DNA of 64,000 nt. Source: Syncephalastrum monosporum B8922 (taxonomy: Eukaryota > Mucoromycota > Mucoromycetes > Mucorales > Syncephalastraceae). The stretch covers positions 124,001 to 188,000 of the forward strand of contig JNEN01001230.1 of NCBI GenBank assembly GCA_000697355.1, in the 5' to 3' direction. This document shows positions 22,064-34,789 of this stretch, piece after piece. The notes under the pieces were generated by a model. It saw only the letters and a program-made list of their open reading frames with translations, was not told the DNA's origin and did not search any database. A program made the position numbers and the translations under genes. Position 1 is the stretch's first letter; every line of letters starts with the position of its first letter.

Positions 22064-23192
22064 AGCAGTCTTCAATGCGTTCTTCTCTCATCACATTTCC
22101 ACCAGCAAACTCTCGATCCCAATAAAATCGACCGTCTGTCTCACGATTTGTGATTTCACCAACTCTACATGTTGACGATTGTTGTCCATCACACCGCAGT
22201 AATTATTTGCTATGCACTCATTCTACCAGTTCAGTGACTGCGCCATCCTGGTCTTCAAAAGTGTTGAAGCTTCATTACAGCGACGAATGAGCTTATTGAG
22301 AGAACGGTCAACTACTTGCTCTGTGATAGGATGTATTGTAATGCATTTTCAAACACCCTAATGCAGGGCAACCCACTTCCGAGGCTCCATATCTTTTACA
22401 ACAGCCTGTTTTTGCAACGTAGTAGACTTAGAAATATGTCTTCACAGGTACTGCATTGAAAAGGCTTTAAACGATGTGAATTGCACCATGACTATGGTGT
22501 CATAAGCCAGTTAGGAATTCCTAGGTGGGTCTCTGCCGATAAATGCTGAAACAGATAGAGAAGGAAAGGACATGATAGCGCTGCAGTGACTTGGGGATTC
22601 TTGGGACCTTGCACGTACGAATGCTTTCAACTGCCCTTTATGCTATACATTTTAACAGCTATGTTTGTAAGCAAAATATATAGCGCAAGGTGCAGAAATG
22701 GCTGGAGGAGAGTATACAGCGAGAGACGAGGTACGCATTGCTTTTGCTCTCACCTTGATTTTTATTCTCTAGTCTAGATTCCCGCACTCTTTTAAAGATA
22801 ATGGAGACAATTGGCACAGAAGATAACTGGACATATTATATATAGGGTATATCCCAAAATAGGATAGCTTTTACCCCAATGGGATGTTGAAGGAGTATTC
22901 TTCAGGTTGCGAAGTGCGAACAAAGTGAAGCACTGTGCAGTCACGCAATATGTAATGCTCAAACTGTGAAAGATATAAGAGGGTGCAGTGGTAGCTAAGA
23001 AGATATCGCGATGATAAGCGGTTCAGTTGTGTGTGCGCGGGGTCGTAAGTCTAAATGAAGATGAGAGAGAGTATGCCACGTCACGATATGATTGGTCCAA
23101 GCGCGCGATTTAACTTTTTTTTCCCTTGGAGCGTGGTGTCGTCCTTTCTTCACCCACACTTCCCCGTCGATACAGAATAATAGTCATACACC
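22064..23192. other. Intergenic, eS30 to SND3
   Basis: About 1.1 kb. AATAAA at about 22120 could be the eS30 polyadenylation signal. The rest is AT-rich with only short frames. A T-rich tract at about 23113-23130 precedes the SND3 gene. Confidence 0.5.
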
Positions 23193-23878
23193 ATGGGCTC
23201 GCCTGGCATTATCAAGTCCCCCGTGTTCAACATGGCCTTCCTGCTGGTCACCATGCAGCTCAGCAAGCGTATCGACTGGGAGAACCCTGATACGCTGCTT
23301 TATGCTCGTGTGTCTTACTATGGCGCCCAAGTCCTCGTCTGTCTCTTGACTTTCGCGCTCATGCAGCTCGTCAAGAAGCGAAATGGTAAGTGCAAATGGA
23401 ACCGGAAGGAGCGAGGAGTAGTGAGTGAGTCCAGCACGGGGCTGACGCTATGTTCTGTACGTTTGTATGGATAGACTTGACCCCATTGCGGTACACTCCT
23501 CAGGCCAAGCCATCGCTGACCAACCCGCAGCCTGCTGCCGAGGGTGAGATGGTCACCACGACCAACATGGACTACGATGTCGGCCAGCTGAAGCAGTTCA
23601 TGCAGTCGACAGTCTCGTCGATTGTCATGATTTCTGCGATGCACTGGTACTTCAAGTTCACCCAGCCCCTTGTGCTGCAATCTATTCTGCCCATCAAGAA
23701 TCTGCTGACCCACAAGGTTGCATTGATTCACCTGTGGGGCGATGCACCCGAGGGCGCTCTTCAGCGTCCCTTCCAGGTCGAGAACCCGCTTGCTTCGTTC
23801 CTGGGCGGCGGTGCCTCCTCCGAGACTCCCGCTCAGTCGGCTCCCGTCCAAGATAGCAACCACGCCAAGAAAGAATAA
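23193..23878 (+). CDS. PHO88: SND3/Pho88 ER membrane protein
   Basis: Membrane component of the SRP-independent (SND) ER-targeting route; also implicated in phosphate transporter biogenesis. Exons 23193-23385 and 23475-23878, 198 aa. Hydrophobic segments lie near residues 11-20, 43-59 (GAQVLVCLLTFALMQLV) and about 100-120 (VSSIVMISAMHWYFKF). SKRIDWENPDTL, ARVSYYGAQ and THKVALIHLWG are typical of Pho88. The C-terminus is a low-complexity tail. Sec61 alpha is the next gene, on the same strand about 1 kb away, so two ER translocation factors are neighbours. Confidence 0.93.
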
Positions 23879-24859
23879 GGTCATTTGGGAATGGATACAT
23901 ATGCATATATATATATAAAGGAGAAAGAGACCTATCTGAAGAATATATGTATAAACCTCTTCTGGTCCCAATGCCTTTCTCCCAATCCCTCCTCCCTTTG
24001 TATCGATGTATGTATTTAGATTTATTACACTGTTCTTTTCCTTGCTTTGATAAACAAACACTTTCTCCATGTAAACGATGTCATTACTGTATGTCAGTCG
24101 AGTCTTTTGTGTATAAAGTAGGAAAATGGCGTAAGGTGTAAGTATTGCCATGGATACTGGAGACGAACACTAGGTCTTCTTCACAACCCACAAGTCGAAC
24201 TTATTCCAAAACTTGGTCTTCCGCTCGATCGGACGTATTTTATGAAACCTTATGATTCTTCTGTATTTCAGAAAAGATGATGATACTCTCGGTTTTAATA
24301 CGATCAAGCCCCGTCGCTTTGACGATGGGGGTCTGACGACACACGCCCGACCACAACCTTGTTACGTTATGGGCGTGTAAGAGAGTCTGATTTCACATTA
24401 TTGAAAAGTCGAAAATGAAAAATCTTGGTATACCTACACGACTTCCTTGTGTGTAATATATTCAAGGGCAAACAGATAAGCCATCGGATAATCAAACTTT
24501 TTTGTGCTGTCGTATTGCATGCAGAACTCTACTTTAACACATGAATGATTTATGTGTTGATATGGAGGATTTTTCTTTGGAGACGGGACAGCTAGAAAAC
24601 GAGTAACAACAGCAGTGTGGAGATTGGGATCATTATACAAGGACAGAAGCAAGGGCACGTAGCTATGAGAGAAAGGGTGAGAGTCCCAATGTACGTGGAG
24701 GGCAATAAGAGGAATGACATTGAGGCCTGTGATTGGCTAAAAATTGATAGGGCAGATGTGGACCCCGCTCGGCTCAGCTATTGGCTGTAGGTTGGCTCGT
24801 GCCCGCGTTCCTCTTTCTATTCCCCTTTCACCCCATATACACAGACAACATATCGAACC
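23879..24859. other. Intergenic with hairpin-rich stretch
   Basis: Contains a structured segment at about 24276-24380: a box-C-like ATGATGA (24277-24283), a CTGA (24333-24336), a small hairpin (CGTC-GCTTT-GACG, about 24311-24324) and an 8-bp inverted repeat ACACGCCC/GGGCGTGT (24341-24348 with 24371-24378). The remainder is AT-rich. See findings. Confidence 0.5.
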
Positions 24860-26573
24860 ATGGGTTGTAAGTCGAAAATGCGTCTCTCTTGTGTCCGGCT
24901 GCACTGTATGCTCACTACCATTGCTCTATGCAGTCAGGGTTCTTCATCTTGTCAGGCCCTTTATGGCCATCCTGCCCGAAATCGCGACACCCGATCGCAA
25001 GGTACTTGTTTGTCTTATGCTCCGTTTATCTGGCTAGTCGTCTCTAGCTCCTTCACTCTGTTGTAAACCAGAAGAGCTGACAAGGCGATGTAGGTTCCCT
25101 TCAACCAAAAAGTCATGTGGACTGCTGTGACGCTATTCATCTTTTTGGTCATGTCACAAGTGCCGCTTTATGGCATCATGTCGTCCGATTCGTCTGATCC
25201 TCTTTTCTGGATGAGAGTTATCCTCGCCTCTAACCGTGGTACCCTGATGGAACTCGGTATCACTCCTATCGTCACGTCGGGCATGATTATGCAGCTGCTC
25301 TCCGGTGCAGGCATCATAGAAGTCGACTACAGCTTGAAGGAAGACCGCGCTCTTTTCAGCGGTGCCCAGAAACGTAAGCGGGCTGTCATTCATATGTATA
25401 CCATACTAACAGGATGTACCATCGTGTCTTGTATATAGTCTTTGCTATGATCATTGCCTTTGGCCATGCTACGGTCTCCGTCCTTACTGGTCTGTACGGC
25501 AGCCCCAGCGACATCGGCGCTGGCGTGTGCCTGTTGCTGATCATCCAGCTTGTCGTCGCTTCGCTTGTTACCATGCTCCTCGATGAGCTGCTGCAGAAGG
25601 GTTACGGTCTTGGTTCGGGTATTAATCTTTTCATTGCTACCAACATTTGCGAGACCATCTTCTGGAAGGCTCTTTCGCCTACTACCATCAACACCGGTCG
25701 TGGTGACGAGTTCGAAGGTGCCTTGATCGCCCTTGTCCATCTGCTTATGTCGCGCAAGGACAAGACCCGTGCCCTCAAGGAGGCCTTTTACCGCGCCAAC
25801 ATGCCCAATGTTATGAGTCTGCTGTCTACCGCCATCGTTTTTGGCATCGTTATCTACCTGCAAGGCTTCCGCGTTGAGCTCCCTGTCAAGTCAAACCGTG
25901 TCCGTGGCCAGCGTGGCAGCTACCCCGTCAAGCTGTTCTACACCTCCAACATGCCTATCATGCTTCAGTCCACCATGACCTCCAACATCTTCATGATCTC
26001 GCAAATGCTTTACCGTCGATTTGAGAACAACTTCCTCGTCAGACTTTTGGGCGTGTGGGAGCCTTATGAGGGTTCGGCCCAGCTCTATGCCAAGAGCGGT
26101 TTCGCTTACTACATCTCTGCGCCCCGCAACCTGACCGATGCCTTCCTCGACCCCATTCACACCGTCATCTACGTTGCTATTATGCTTGCTGGTTGTGCCC
26201 TGTTGTCCAAGACCTGGATCGAAGTCTCCGGCTCCGGTCCCCGTGACGTTGCTCGCCAGCTCAAGGACCAGCAGCTCGTCATTGCTGGCTACCGTGATAC
26301 CTCGATGTACAAGGAACTCAAGCGTGTCATTCCTACCGCTGCGTCGTTTGGTGGTGCCTGCTTGGGCGCCGTCTCCGTATTTGCTGACATGATTGGTGCT
26401 ATCGGCTCTGGTACTGGTATTCTTCTGTGTGTCACCATCATTTTCCAGGTAAGATATACGGAACGTGTAAATGAGCTTCTCCACTCACATAAAGCCATGT
26501 CTAGTACTTTGAGATGTTTGCCAAGGAACAGGCGGAAAGCGGTGTCGGCCTGGAAGGAATGATGGCTCAGTAG
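24860..26573 (+). CDS. SEC61: Sec61 alpha, protein translocation channel
   Basis: Pore subunit of the ER Sec61 complex, 477 aa with ten membrane helices. Exons: 24860-24866, 24934-25001, 25094-25373, 25439-26448, 26505-26573. The first coding exon holds only 7 nt. [26 protein letters not shown], the plug region and [46 protein letters not shown] and the cytosolic loop [20 protein letters not shown] are all canonical. The end is [10 protein letters not shown] and GLEGMMAQ. Strong codon bias. Very sure. Confidence 0.98.
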
Positions 26574-27151
26574 TTTGGAATAAGAAAAACAAATCACATT
26601 TTGCATTCCATCATATCATAATTAAAAGCGATACAAATCTATAAACGCTCATATAACCTCGACCTATCTGAGATCCCAGGAACTGGCACTTTATGCGGCA
26701 CTCTATCGGCATGAAACAGGCACGCACATCATGTCATGCGAGTTGTGCAATATATTCTACCTACATATAGGATCAATTTTCGCATACATCACTTAATATA
26801 CTCCACCCAGTAAAACTGTCGGCACGTTATATACGTAGGTATCGGTTATCTATGTATACTACTTGCAACACAGCACCTTACAAAGGCTCATACAGGCGCA
26901 TATTCTTAGCAAGACAAAACAAACAATGTTACTGACTATCAAATGAAACGCTCTAGCCGATGTAATGCATAGTTGTATGTTTCATGGACAACGTTGATCG
27001 ATTTTATTGAATGAAATATGTACATAAGCTAACTGATTGATATGGTTCGAGTAAGCCTATAAGACCAGCAAAATGACCATAACAGGCCAATCGGCTATAG
27101 GAATGCGTAAGTCCATTTAGACGCTTTTAGCAAACGATATGAAGCAGGCCT
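26574..27151. other. Convergent intergenic region
   Basis: 3' flanks of Sec61 alpha (+) and the MFS gene (-). AT-rich; no coding signal seen. Confidence 0.5.
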
Positions 27152-28988
27152 CTACGAGCGCATGAGCATCATGCCCAGCATGAAAGATACGACACCGACG
27201 AGTGCGGCAGAAACCCAGCTGAAATGTAGGCGAAGCCAAAGAGGCATATCGGTCGCTTGGATTGACCTTCACAACGGTATATGTGATGAGTTGCAATATG
27301 ACTTGTAGATTTTCAAACTTACCATGACCAAATGATACCAGCGGTAGCAGGACCCATAGCACGCATAGCAGCCGAGCAGCCTGAGATGGATTTTTGTAAG
27401 TCTCTATCCGTGCCTAATGTCTCAAACTTACACTGCGAAATAGCGTTCACCGACCCTAAAACATCTGCACGAGTCGTAGCGTTGTTGAGCAAAACGACCA
27501 GTCCGGTAAAGCTGATGGTTATCGCAAAAGACTTGAGCCCAAAACCAGTCAACATGCCCGACCAAATTAATGACTCAGGAAGGTAGCGTGCGCAGCCCTG
27601 GAATAGGTAGATAAATATGCTGATCAAAAGAGAGAATCGGAAGAGCGATAGCATCGAGAACCGCATAGCAAGGCGATGCAGTATGCACTGCACGACAAGG
27701 ACCACGATGCCTGCAAACGAGAATGCCGTGCCAATCTCGGTGCTTGTCAGACCCAGACCGCCAGACTGGATGGGCGTGGCAGACCATAGGGGAATGAGCT
27801 CTACAAGAGGGGTGAGTAATATTGGAGTCATACTATGCTGCCTTTCTCTTTTACCGTCATAAAAAATATCCTGGTAAGCCACCGTGCCATATAAGATGCA
27901 GCATAAAACGACATCCATAGTGAGCGAGCTCAGTAGCTTTTGTAGCATGCTCATAGGATGTTTGGTATCGTTATTCAAGGATGCGTTGAAACCACGGATG
28001 TTATCATCAGAGGTATAGGAGTTAGGCCTTTGCGACAGTAGCGGACGGCGCTCTTCATCGCCCACTTCCTCGTCATCATCCACGACCAAAGTCTCTTCGA
28101 GGTATAGGAAAGAAACGACCCAAGCTGCAGCACCGATTACGGAGGCTACGAAGCATGGAAGAAAGTATGGAAAAGATGTGAAGAAGTCGGTCATCCATCC
28201 ACCACGGCCGAACAAGGAAGGGTATTTTCTGACAGGTTCTGAAAGATAGCCTAAGGTACATCAATGAAGCGTTAAGTTGTGTATGTTCATGTATGTTCTG
28301 CCTGCTTGTTTACCTCCCAGCATAGAGCCAATAATACTTCCAACTGCGAATATGACCTGGAGCACGGAAAAGGCCCATGTACGGTCTGCTTCGGAGTTGT
28401 GCGTCGTCATTTCTGATACCATGCTTTTCAGTGGAGCAACATTGCCATCCAACAAACCGCTGACTATCTTGATTCCCAAAGCAAAGGCATATGTCTTGGA
28501 GAGACCAAAGGCCGCCATGCCAAGCGAGGTGGTTGCCAAGCCAAAGAGCACGACAGGGCGTCGCCCAATACGATCAGAGAGAACACCAAATGGCATGGCT
28601 GCATACCAAAGCATTGGTTTTTGTCTTCACATGGTACAATCTAGTCACGTACCTGAAATCAGCTGCGCAACGGAAAATGCTGCCGTCAGAAATCCCACGT
28701 ATGACCCAACGTCTTCCTCTGGTCCCAAGTTAAAGTCGCGGACCATCTATAATTACATCGATGAGTCACTCTGGTGCACTGAACGACGTTTTTTTACCTA
28801 CAAAATATATGAAAGGCATGGTAATGCTCAAACTAATGGGTTCCTGTGTCGGTTCATTAGCATGAATGAAAGATCATTGAAGACTAATAAAATGGTGTAC
28901 GTACGGCCATCCGGACTGCACAGACCAAAAGCAACTGTCGCAGTGGGAACGAGGCGGCTGCAGTGACCGAAGAGGGCGTTCCAGGCAT
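27152..28988 (-). CDS. MFS transporter, ZIFL-like
   Basis: Twelve-helix major facilitator superfamily carrier of unknown substrate. Exons in coding order: 28988-28905, 28843-28802, 28746-28653, 28598-28314, 28250-27855, 27800-27432, 27380-27323, 27266-27152, 480 aa. EPISLSITMPFIYFMVRDF and YVGFLTAAFSVAQL form helices 1-2; GVLSDRIGRRPVVLFG is the MFS signature between helices 2 and 3; SGLLDGNVAPLKSMVSE is typical of the plant zinc-induced-facilitator/YCR023C group. A long charged loop with LEETLVVDDDEEVGDEERR joins the two halves. Family is sure; substrate is not predictable. Confidence 0.88.
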
Positions 28989-30172
28989 AACAACGAACAC
29001 GAAAAGGACGGCCAAGTCAAAGCGGGGAACACGTCAGAAATGCTTTCGAGCAATTAATGTAGAGCGCGGGAAGAAAAGCAGACGGGGCTGCGAAGGCATC
29101 TGTATGTACAGTATATGGAGCAGGCAAAGTTAGGGTATTTTCTATTTTGCACTTGAAAATACCTCTATACGCGCCAGACACTTATCTTTGATCGGACCCC
29201 TTATCTGGTTTCCTTCCTCAGTGGCAAAGATTTGCCAGCGGATGACCGGCAGGATTTTGTGCAATGATGTAGAAGCACTTTACTTTTTTACACATTTCTT
29301 GACCCTCCTAGTTATAAGTGGATAGGACACCGTTGTTCACCCGCTCTAAATGTTACAGAAGCCAAACCCATGTGAGGTTGTCTGTACAAATTCTGATATG
29401 TGCAAGTCAGAGCCTTTGTCGTTGCCGTAAGTTTTGATCGAGTGTCTTGTTTTGGTTTATACGGGATATAATAAACAAACAATGCAGACAACAAATAAGA
29501 TGTCCCAACAAACGCTCCTGAAAATTCATGATTTTCTCACTGATGGTGTCACACATCTTAACGCCTTTTTTTGGATTATTTCACCTGATTTGGAAAGGAC
29601 TTCCGTTTTACATGCGTGCAAGCATTTGCTTCATGCTCCAAGCGTGTTGCAAATATCCGTTGTACGAGATTTTCTACACATTGAACCTTCTCACGGCAGG
29701 AAGACTACGTATATCAGTAATTCCTTGTGCCAGGTTTCCTAGGGTCAGATTTTATGCCGTTCTTCGTTTGGCATGTTTACCTGCACGTACTGCCATCTAT
29801 GGCTGCATGCGTGTGATACATTACACGCAGTAGCATTGCTTGTCTGGAAATATGCTTACTATGAGATCTTGACTGCTTATCCACTATGTCGCTATAGCTA
29901 TACGTGTATATAAATTAGTTTGCACCATAGTCATATCTGCAACCGGACACACGCGCGTCTAGGAGCCGAAATCCATACTGCACACGATATACCCATACTT
30001 GGTGAGATCCTAAAGATCCTCAGGGCTCGTGTAACTATGAATCAAATGAAATTCAAGCTGTTGTGGTTTAATAGCTTATACAGGAACATAAAGGAATATA
30101 GTACAAGTTGGGAAATATGATACAGTAGCGTGTACAAGCAAGAAGGAAAGAATGATGGTTAGCATACAAAAG
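28989..30172. other. Intergenic, nothing recognised
   Basis: About 1.2 kb of AT-rich DNA upstream of the MFS gene and downstream of the next minus-strand gene. Frames at 29434-29742 and 29528-29833 overlap each other, have poor codon choice and no recognisable motif. Confidence 0.5.
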
Positions 30173-32032
30173 TTACTCGTTTGATTGTTCGCGATTGCCA
30201 CCGTCTACGGAAGGGAGATCGAAATACTCGATGATATTCTTCATAGTACCATCTTGTGTATCATCCGTGTCAGCCCACGTCTCTTCGACGACGGCCGTCT
30301 CGAATTCTGGGATGCTCGTTGTCTTGAGCTCATCCAGGCGGCGGTTGATACGCTCATCAACGATGCGTGTAGTAAAACTACTCTTACGCGCGCAGACACC
30401 AGGTTTGCCAGCAATAAAAAGGTCAGCGCGGATAGCAAGGAGCTTGTCAACAATGCCAAGCACGCCATTATCGTTGCTTGCTATTTCGGTTGGTACAGGT
30501 AACACAGTCCAATTAGCGGGCAAGCGCACCATCTGCTCCCGCCCTTCGTCGTCAGCGGCGTCATTTTGTGCTATCTTCTTTTGGTCGTACGCCAGGCTGG
30601 AAACTTGAACAGGCAGGTGGTCGTAGACGAACTGCATCGCTTCGTGATGCCAGCGCGTCAAACTATCGGCTGAGAAGGATGCGGATGCAGGGTGAGGTAT
30701 CGCGTCGTGATCGGTATCGTTGATAGCGAGCTGAACGTCCTCTGCGTCAAAGACGTGGGGGTAGTCGGTAAGGAGGAAAAAGGTAGGAGGTCGATTGAGA
30801 CCAAGGTCTTGGGCACGGTCGTGCATGAGATTGACGAGCGAGGTAGCACAGTTCACCAGATTTTCCGCAGGATCGACCCTTTCAGTGCGCCAGTGGACGG
30901 CCCAGAAGGGCGAAAGATCGCTGGCCATTTGCTCGGCGAAGGCTGTGATATTTTCGCTGTACGGGATCGGTTTTTCCGAGGCCTGGTCGTGCACGTATGG
31001 GAATCTAATAGAGCGAAAAAACAAAAAATGGCCTAAGCTTTTTCTGCACATCCACCACCACTAAGCCCCCTCCCTTCCTTTCGCCTTTGTACTCCCAAGC
31101 ACTTACCGGCGATCATAGTAGATACTTAAAACTTCGAGCGAGCCCATGAGCGATTCGAGGCTAAGTTCGTCGACGGCTTCCGGGTTAACCTCTTCAGCGG
31201 GCCGTTCCGTAGGTTGACCCGTTAAAAAATCCTGAATAATGGACTCGTACTTTCTCCGGCGACGCACGTTACTGCTGTCTTCCAAATACAAACGGCGATC
31301 GGGAAGAGCCATATCCATGAGCGGCTCGATGCAGTTGGCTGACTCACCCATCTGTTTATGTCCCCGGCCAAGATGGATGTGCAGGTTCTGCGACGTTGCA
31401 GGCAGCCCCAGCGCTTTGCGTTCCTTGACCCATGCCAGGAAGTCGGCCATGGTGATGTGTGAGAAGCTGTCGCTGTGGTCACGGGCCCACTGGGTCGAGT
31501 AATAGAACGAGAAGTTGTGTGGCAAGCATGCGCCCAGGCGAGAGCCACCCACGTTAGGAAGGACGATCGTCCGATTGATGGCGCCAGCCGTGAAAGCCAA
31601 CTGCCGAAAATGCATCTGTGCTTTGGATTCTGTACCAAACAGACACGCAGGAAGTCAGTACACAAAACATATGATATGAAATAATAAACACAATGGCACG
31701 CCATTTTGCAGTAGATGCATCCAGGGGCTGTGTGCATGACTAATGTGTAGAAAGTATAATGCAATACCTTGTTCCATAATGAAAACAGGCAAGATAAACC
31801 GGCAAGGTCCTCCACAGTATTTTTCATCAATACTTTTGATGGTGGATGCTATCCGGGGGTCGTTGTGATCATACTGAGCGGATCCATCGGCTCGGTAGGG
31901 ATTCCTTGACGATCGCAATGACCAAGTTGTGGACATGGAGACATGCTGCCAGCGATAGACGAGGCCCATAAGAGCCAAGAGCATCATGGTTGACAGGCAT
32001 ATCTGGGTCCGTCGCCAGGAGAGCGTCAGCAT
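30173..32032 (-). CDS. O-fucosyltransferase-like type II membrane protein
   Basis: Probable Golgi/ER glycosyltransferase. Exons in coding order: 32032-31768, 31629-31107, 31004-30173, 539 aa. A short basic N-terminus precedes one membrane helix (about 12-27, CLSTMMLLALMGLVY), a type II topology. RFILPVFIMEQESKAQMHFR and INRTIVLPNVGGSRLG resemble the GDP-binding start of protein O-fucosyltransferases. FWAVHWRTER carries the HxRxE motif seen in that superfamily. Asn-X-Thr sites (INRT, ENIT, NWTV) fit a luminal domain. The last 90 residues are acidic. Donor and acceptor specificity cannot be stated. Confidence 0.62.
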
Positions 32033-32460
32033 GCTTGTGGGTAGAACAGAAGAAGAGGGGTACGAAAGTAGAACAAGAGGGAAAAAATGGAATAAAAAAA
32101 GGTCCTTTTGGCTTATTCTAAGACGGCGGCGACGTAGATCCGTTTTGCTTTGCGTAACCCGAAATGGTCTAGCGCCCGGACTCTATTCAAGGGTGATGAT
32201 GCTCTCTACTTTACAAAGATATTTGGGCTTGGCAAATATTATGAAGCTACCCCTTGTTCATCAAAACCATACAAGCTGAAACGTACGCCCATAAAAATGG
32301 GGGAATACCATCATAATGAGTACGGTGGAAAACAGAAGCGACCTCTCAGAACGCTTTCTGCAGTCCCATTCTATTTTCTTCAGCTGGACGTCGATCATTT
32401 CACAAGGACCTGATAGGGCTGTGATACAAAGTCCGATGCAAAAGGAATAATGAGCACTGT
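32033..32460. other. Intergenic between two minus-strand genes
   Basis: Upstream region of the O-fucosyltransferase-like gene and 3' flank of the epimerase gene. Nothing else seen. Confidence 0.5.
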
Positions 32461-33486
32461 TTATTGGCTGCCGTTCTTCTGGGCAATCTGTGCTTGGATG
32501 GTATTGACTTTGTTGCGGAAAATTGAGATGACCTCGTCGGGTTTGTCGGCCTTGAAAATACCCGTGCCGGCCACAATGACATTGGCACCTGCCTCTGCGG
32601 AGGAATCGATTGTCTGCATTGACAGACCACCGTCAACTTCAATATCCAAATTAGGGTACTTTGCGCGAAGGGTTTCGACCTATAATTAACAAAGACACAG
32701 ACCAGGCACAGTCAGAGGCGCGTTGATTGAGTTTCTATATTTCTCACGGAGAGCCCTTCTCCCAGTTTCAAGGTCTGCCCTCCTTTTCCTCGGTTCCTTT
32801 CCTTTGTATCTTACCTTGGGCATGCACTCTTGCATATATTTCTGGCCACCAAAACCAGGCTCGACGGTCATGACCAGGATCATATCAGCAGCCTCTGCAA
32901 TTTCACCCATCACAGCCTCAGCTGGGGTCTTTGGCTTGATGGCAACACCGGCCTTCATGCCTGCAGCGTGGGCAGCCTTGATGACGGCGAGCGGGTCGTC
33001 GGTGGCCTCGAAGTGGAAGCAGTACATTTGGCCACCCGCTTTTGCGATGTCATCAATCCACCGGAGCGGCTCGCTGACCATCATATGACAATCTGCAACG
33101 GGTCCATGTCATTCGTCACACGCATTATTCACACACAGGTATACCTCATTGTTTCCTAAACATACCGAAATAGGCCTCCGTGTGAGGTCGCAGGCTGGCG
33201 ATAATAGGGGCGCCCAAAGTGATGTTGGGCACAAAATGGCTGAAGAGGCGGAGGATGAGTACTATTGCTTTTAGCACGCGTATCATGATTATTTACCCGT
33301 CCATCACATCTGGAAAACAAAAAGGAGAACTGTCAAATTTCGTGTTTGGGGAAACAAGAGACAGCCCGGCCAGGACTTACCGAGGTGGAGCCAGTCAGCA
33401 CCATTTTTGGTCATTCGATGCGCCTCGGCGGCCAGGTTGGCAAAGTCAGAGGCGAGCATAGAAGGAGCGATCTTGGCTTCGGGCAT
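32461..33486 (-). CDS. RPE1: Ribulose-phosphate 3-epimerase
   Basis: Interconverts ribulose-5-phosphate and xylulose-5-phosphate in the pentose phosphate pathway (cytosol). Exons in coding order: 33486-33381, 33309-33297, 33239-33166, 33092-32815, 32679-32461, 229 aa, normal length. TIM-barrel motifs: PSMLASDF with ligand residues, [35 protein letters not shown] (catalytic loop) and DIEVDGGLS with the second catalytic Asp. The second exon is a 13-nt microexon coding most of DVMDG, so it cannot be skipped. Poly-T/poly-A sequence lies just upstream of the start. Confidence 0.97.
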
Positions 33487-34789
33487 TCTTGCTTGGATTT
33501 GGATATATAAGAGGGGACAGGTAAAAAGTAGAAAAAAAGGAAGAGGGATGCGTCCCCCGAATCTGTTGGGCAGCGCTCCCAAAAAAAAAAAAAAAAAAAA
33601 AAATTCATCGCGGATAACATAGAGAGGCGACAGAGCCAATAAAAATGCACAAAAAGAACCGTTTCTGGCCAATCATATGGCAGCCTTTTTTTTTTTTCTT
33701 CCTTCTATGATAAGGTTGTTGATGGAAATCAAGTGCACGGCTTCTACCGCTACACGACAGTCCGCCTTTTCTACATGGAATCTTCTGATGGTAGTGAATG
33801 CCACAGACGAAGAGGCGGACGTCCTAAGTAGCGCCCCCCCCCCAAGAATATAAACGCGACGTCTGACGTCATTAAAGAAGCAGCTCGCTGTAGCACAGGA
33901 CCTGCATGGAGGCTGAGCGAATGCGGCACTCGCGCGCTCAAGTCACTACGGGCCTATTGGAAACTCGCGGCAAAGGAGTGCCATCGTGTGAAGGGTGGAT
34001 GCGCCAACAGAGGTTGAGAAGCGCAAAGCGAAAGAGTGGGACAAATATACGCGGAGCCCACCGTGAGCAGACTTCTGCGGGCTCCATGAAAGAGACTCGT
34101 ACGAGTCAGACCTGTGTATTCTGCCCGGGGTCTGCAGCCAGGAGAGGACTCAACGGCAAGTGCATGGCAAACGAATGATCGCTGCTATGCAGGAATGGCA
34201 AATGTCTGTCCGCCCGGCACAGAAAACAACGTTGCCGCGAGACGAGCTTTCTACCTGCGCGTTTGCTACAAAAGGAGCATCGGCTTGCCCTCTGCTGATC
34301 TATGCATGCTTCCCATTCGACCCGCAAATCACACTGATGCCAACGCGTACAGCTGGCTCTCAGGTTCAGTGAGCTCCCATTATTTTGCTTCGCGCATTAA
34401 CAGCGGTAGACCCTCTTGGAAAGAAGAAACAAATGCTGTCAACGTGACCACTGTAATTCTTTTTTGTAAATGCGCGGACAATTTGTTCTACGCTTGGTAT
34501 ATCTGCCCTCTGCCCATGTGACCCCATGCTGATAAACGTGGTTGTGCTGTACTGTATATCACTTTATAAAAGGAGCATCTGTAAGATACAGCCGTCGATA
34601 TGTGGCAATGTATAATACAGTGTTTACTTCATTGTCTATCACTCATTAGTAGATATCTAGAATTGAAGGGTTCTATTGGAACGAACTCGCATGCAAACCG
34701 ATGAGATTCGAACACCGATAGCGAAAAGGACCTGTTCGGTTTCGCTTGCCTAGTATATTACCCTTTTACACATTGATGATTGCACGATC
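33487..34789. other. Divergent intergenic region with A23 run
   Basis: Between the epimerase (-) and a Zn2Cys6 regulator (+). A run of 23 A lies at 33581-33603, 95 bp from the epimerase start (T-run on the coding strand). The stretch 33830-34520 is less AT-rich and has several overlapping frames, none with family motifs or consistent codon choice. Confidence 0.5.
33581..33603 (+). repeat. Homopolymer A23
   Basis: Run of 23 A on the + strand, i.e. a poly-dT tract upstream of the epimerase gene. Such tracts exclude nucleosomes in fungal promoters. Confidence 0.85.

Noticed and set aside
29434..29833. Two overlapping frames of about 100 codons
   Set aside because: Mutually overlapping, no motif, in intergenic sequence.
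34114..34521. Overlapping plus-strand frames of 70-135 codons
   Set aside because: No motif, mixed codon choice, several overlapping frames; likely chance in a less AT-rich spacer.
34690..34740. T-loop-like GATTCGAAC suggesting a tRNA on the minus strand
   Set aside because: Flanks do not form a five-base-pair T stem and no anticodon or acceptor arms could be built.
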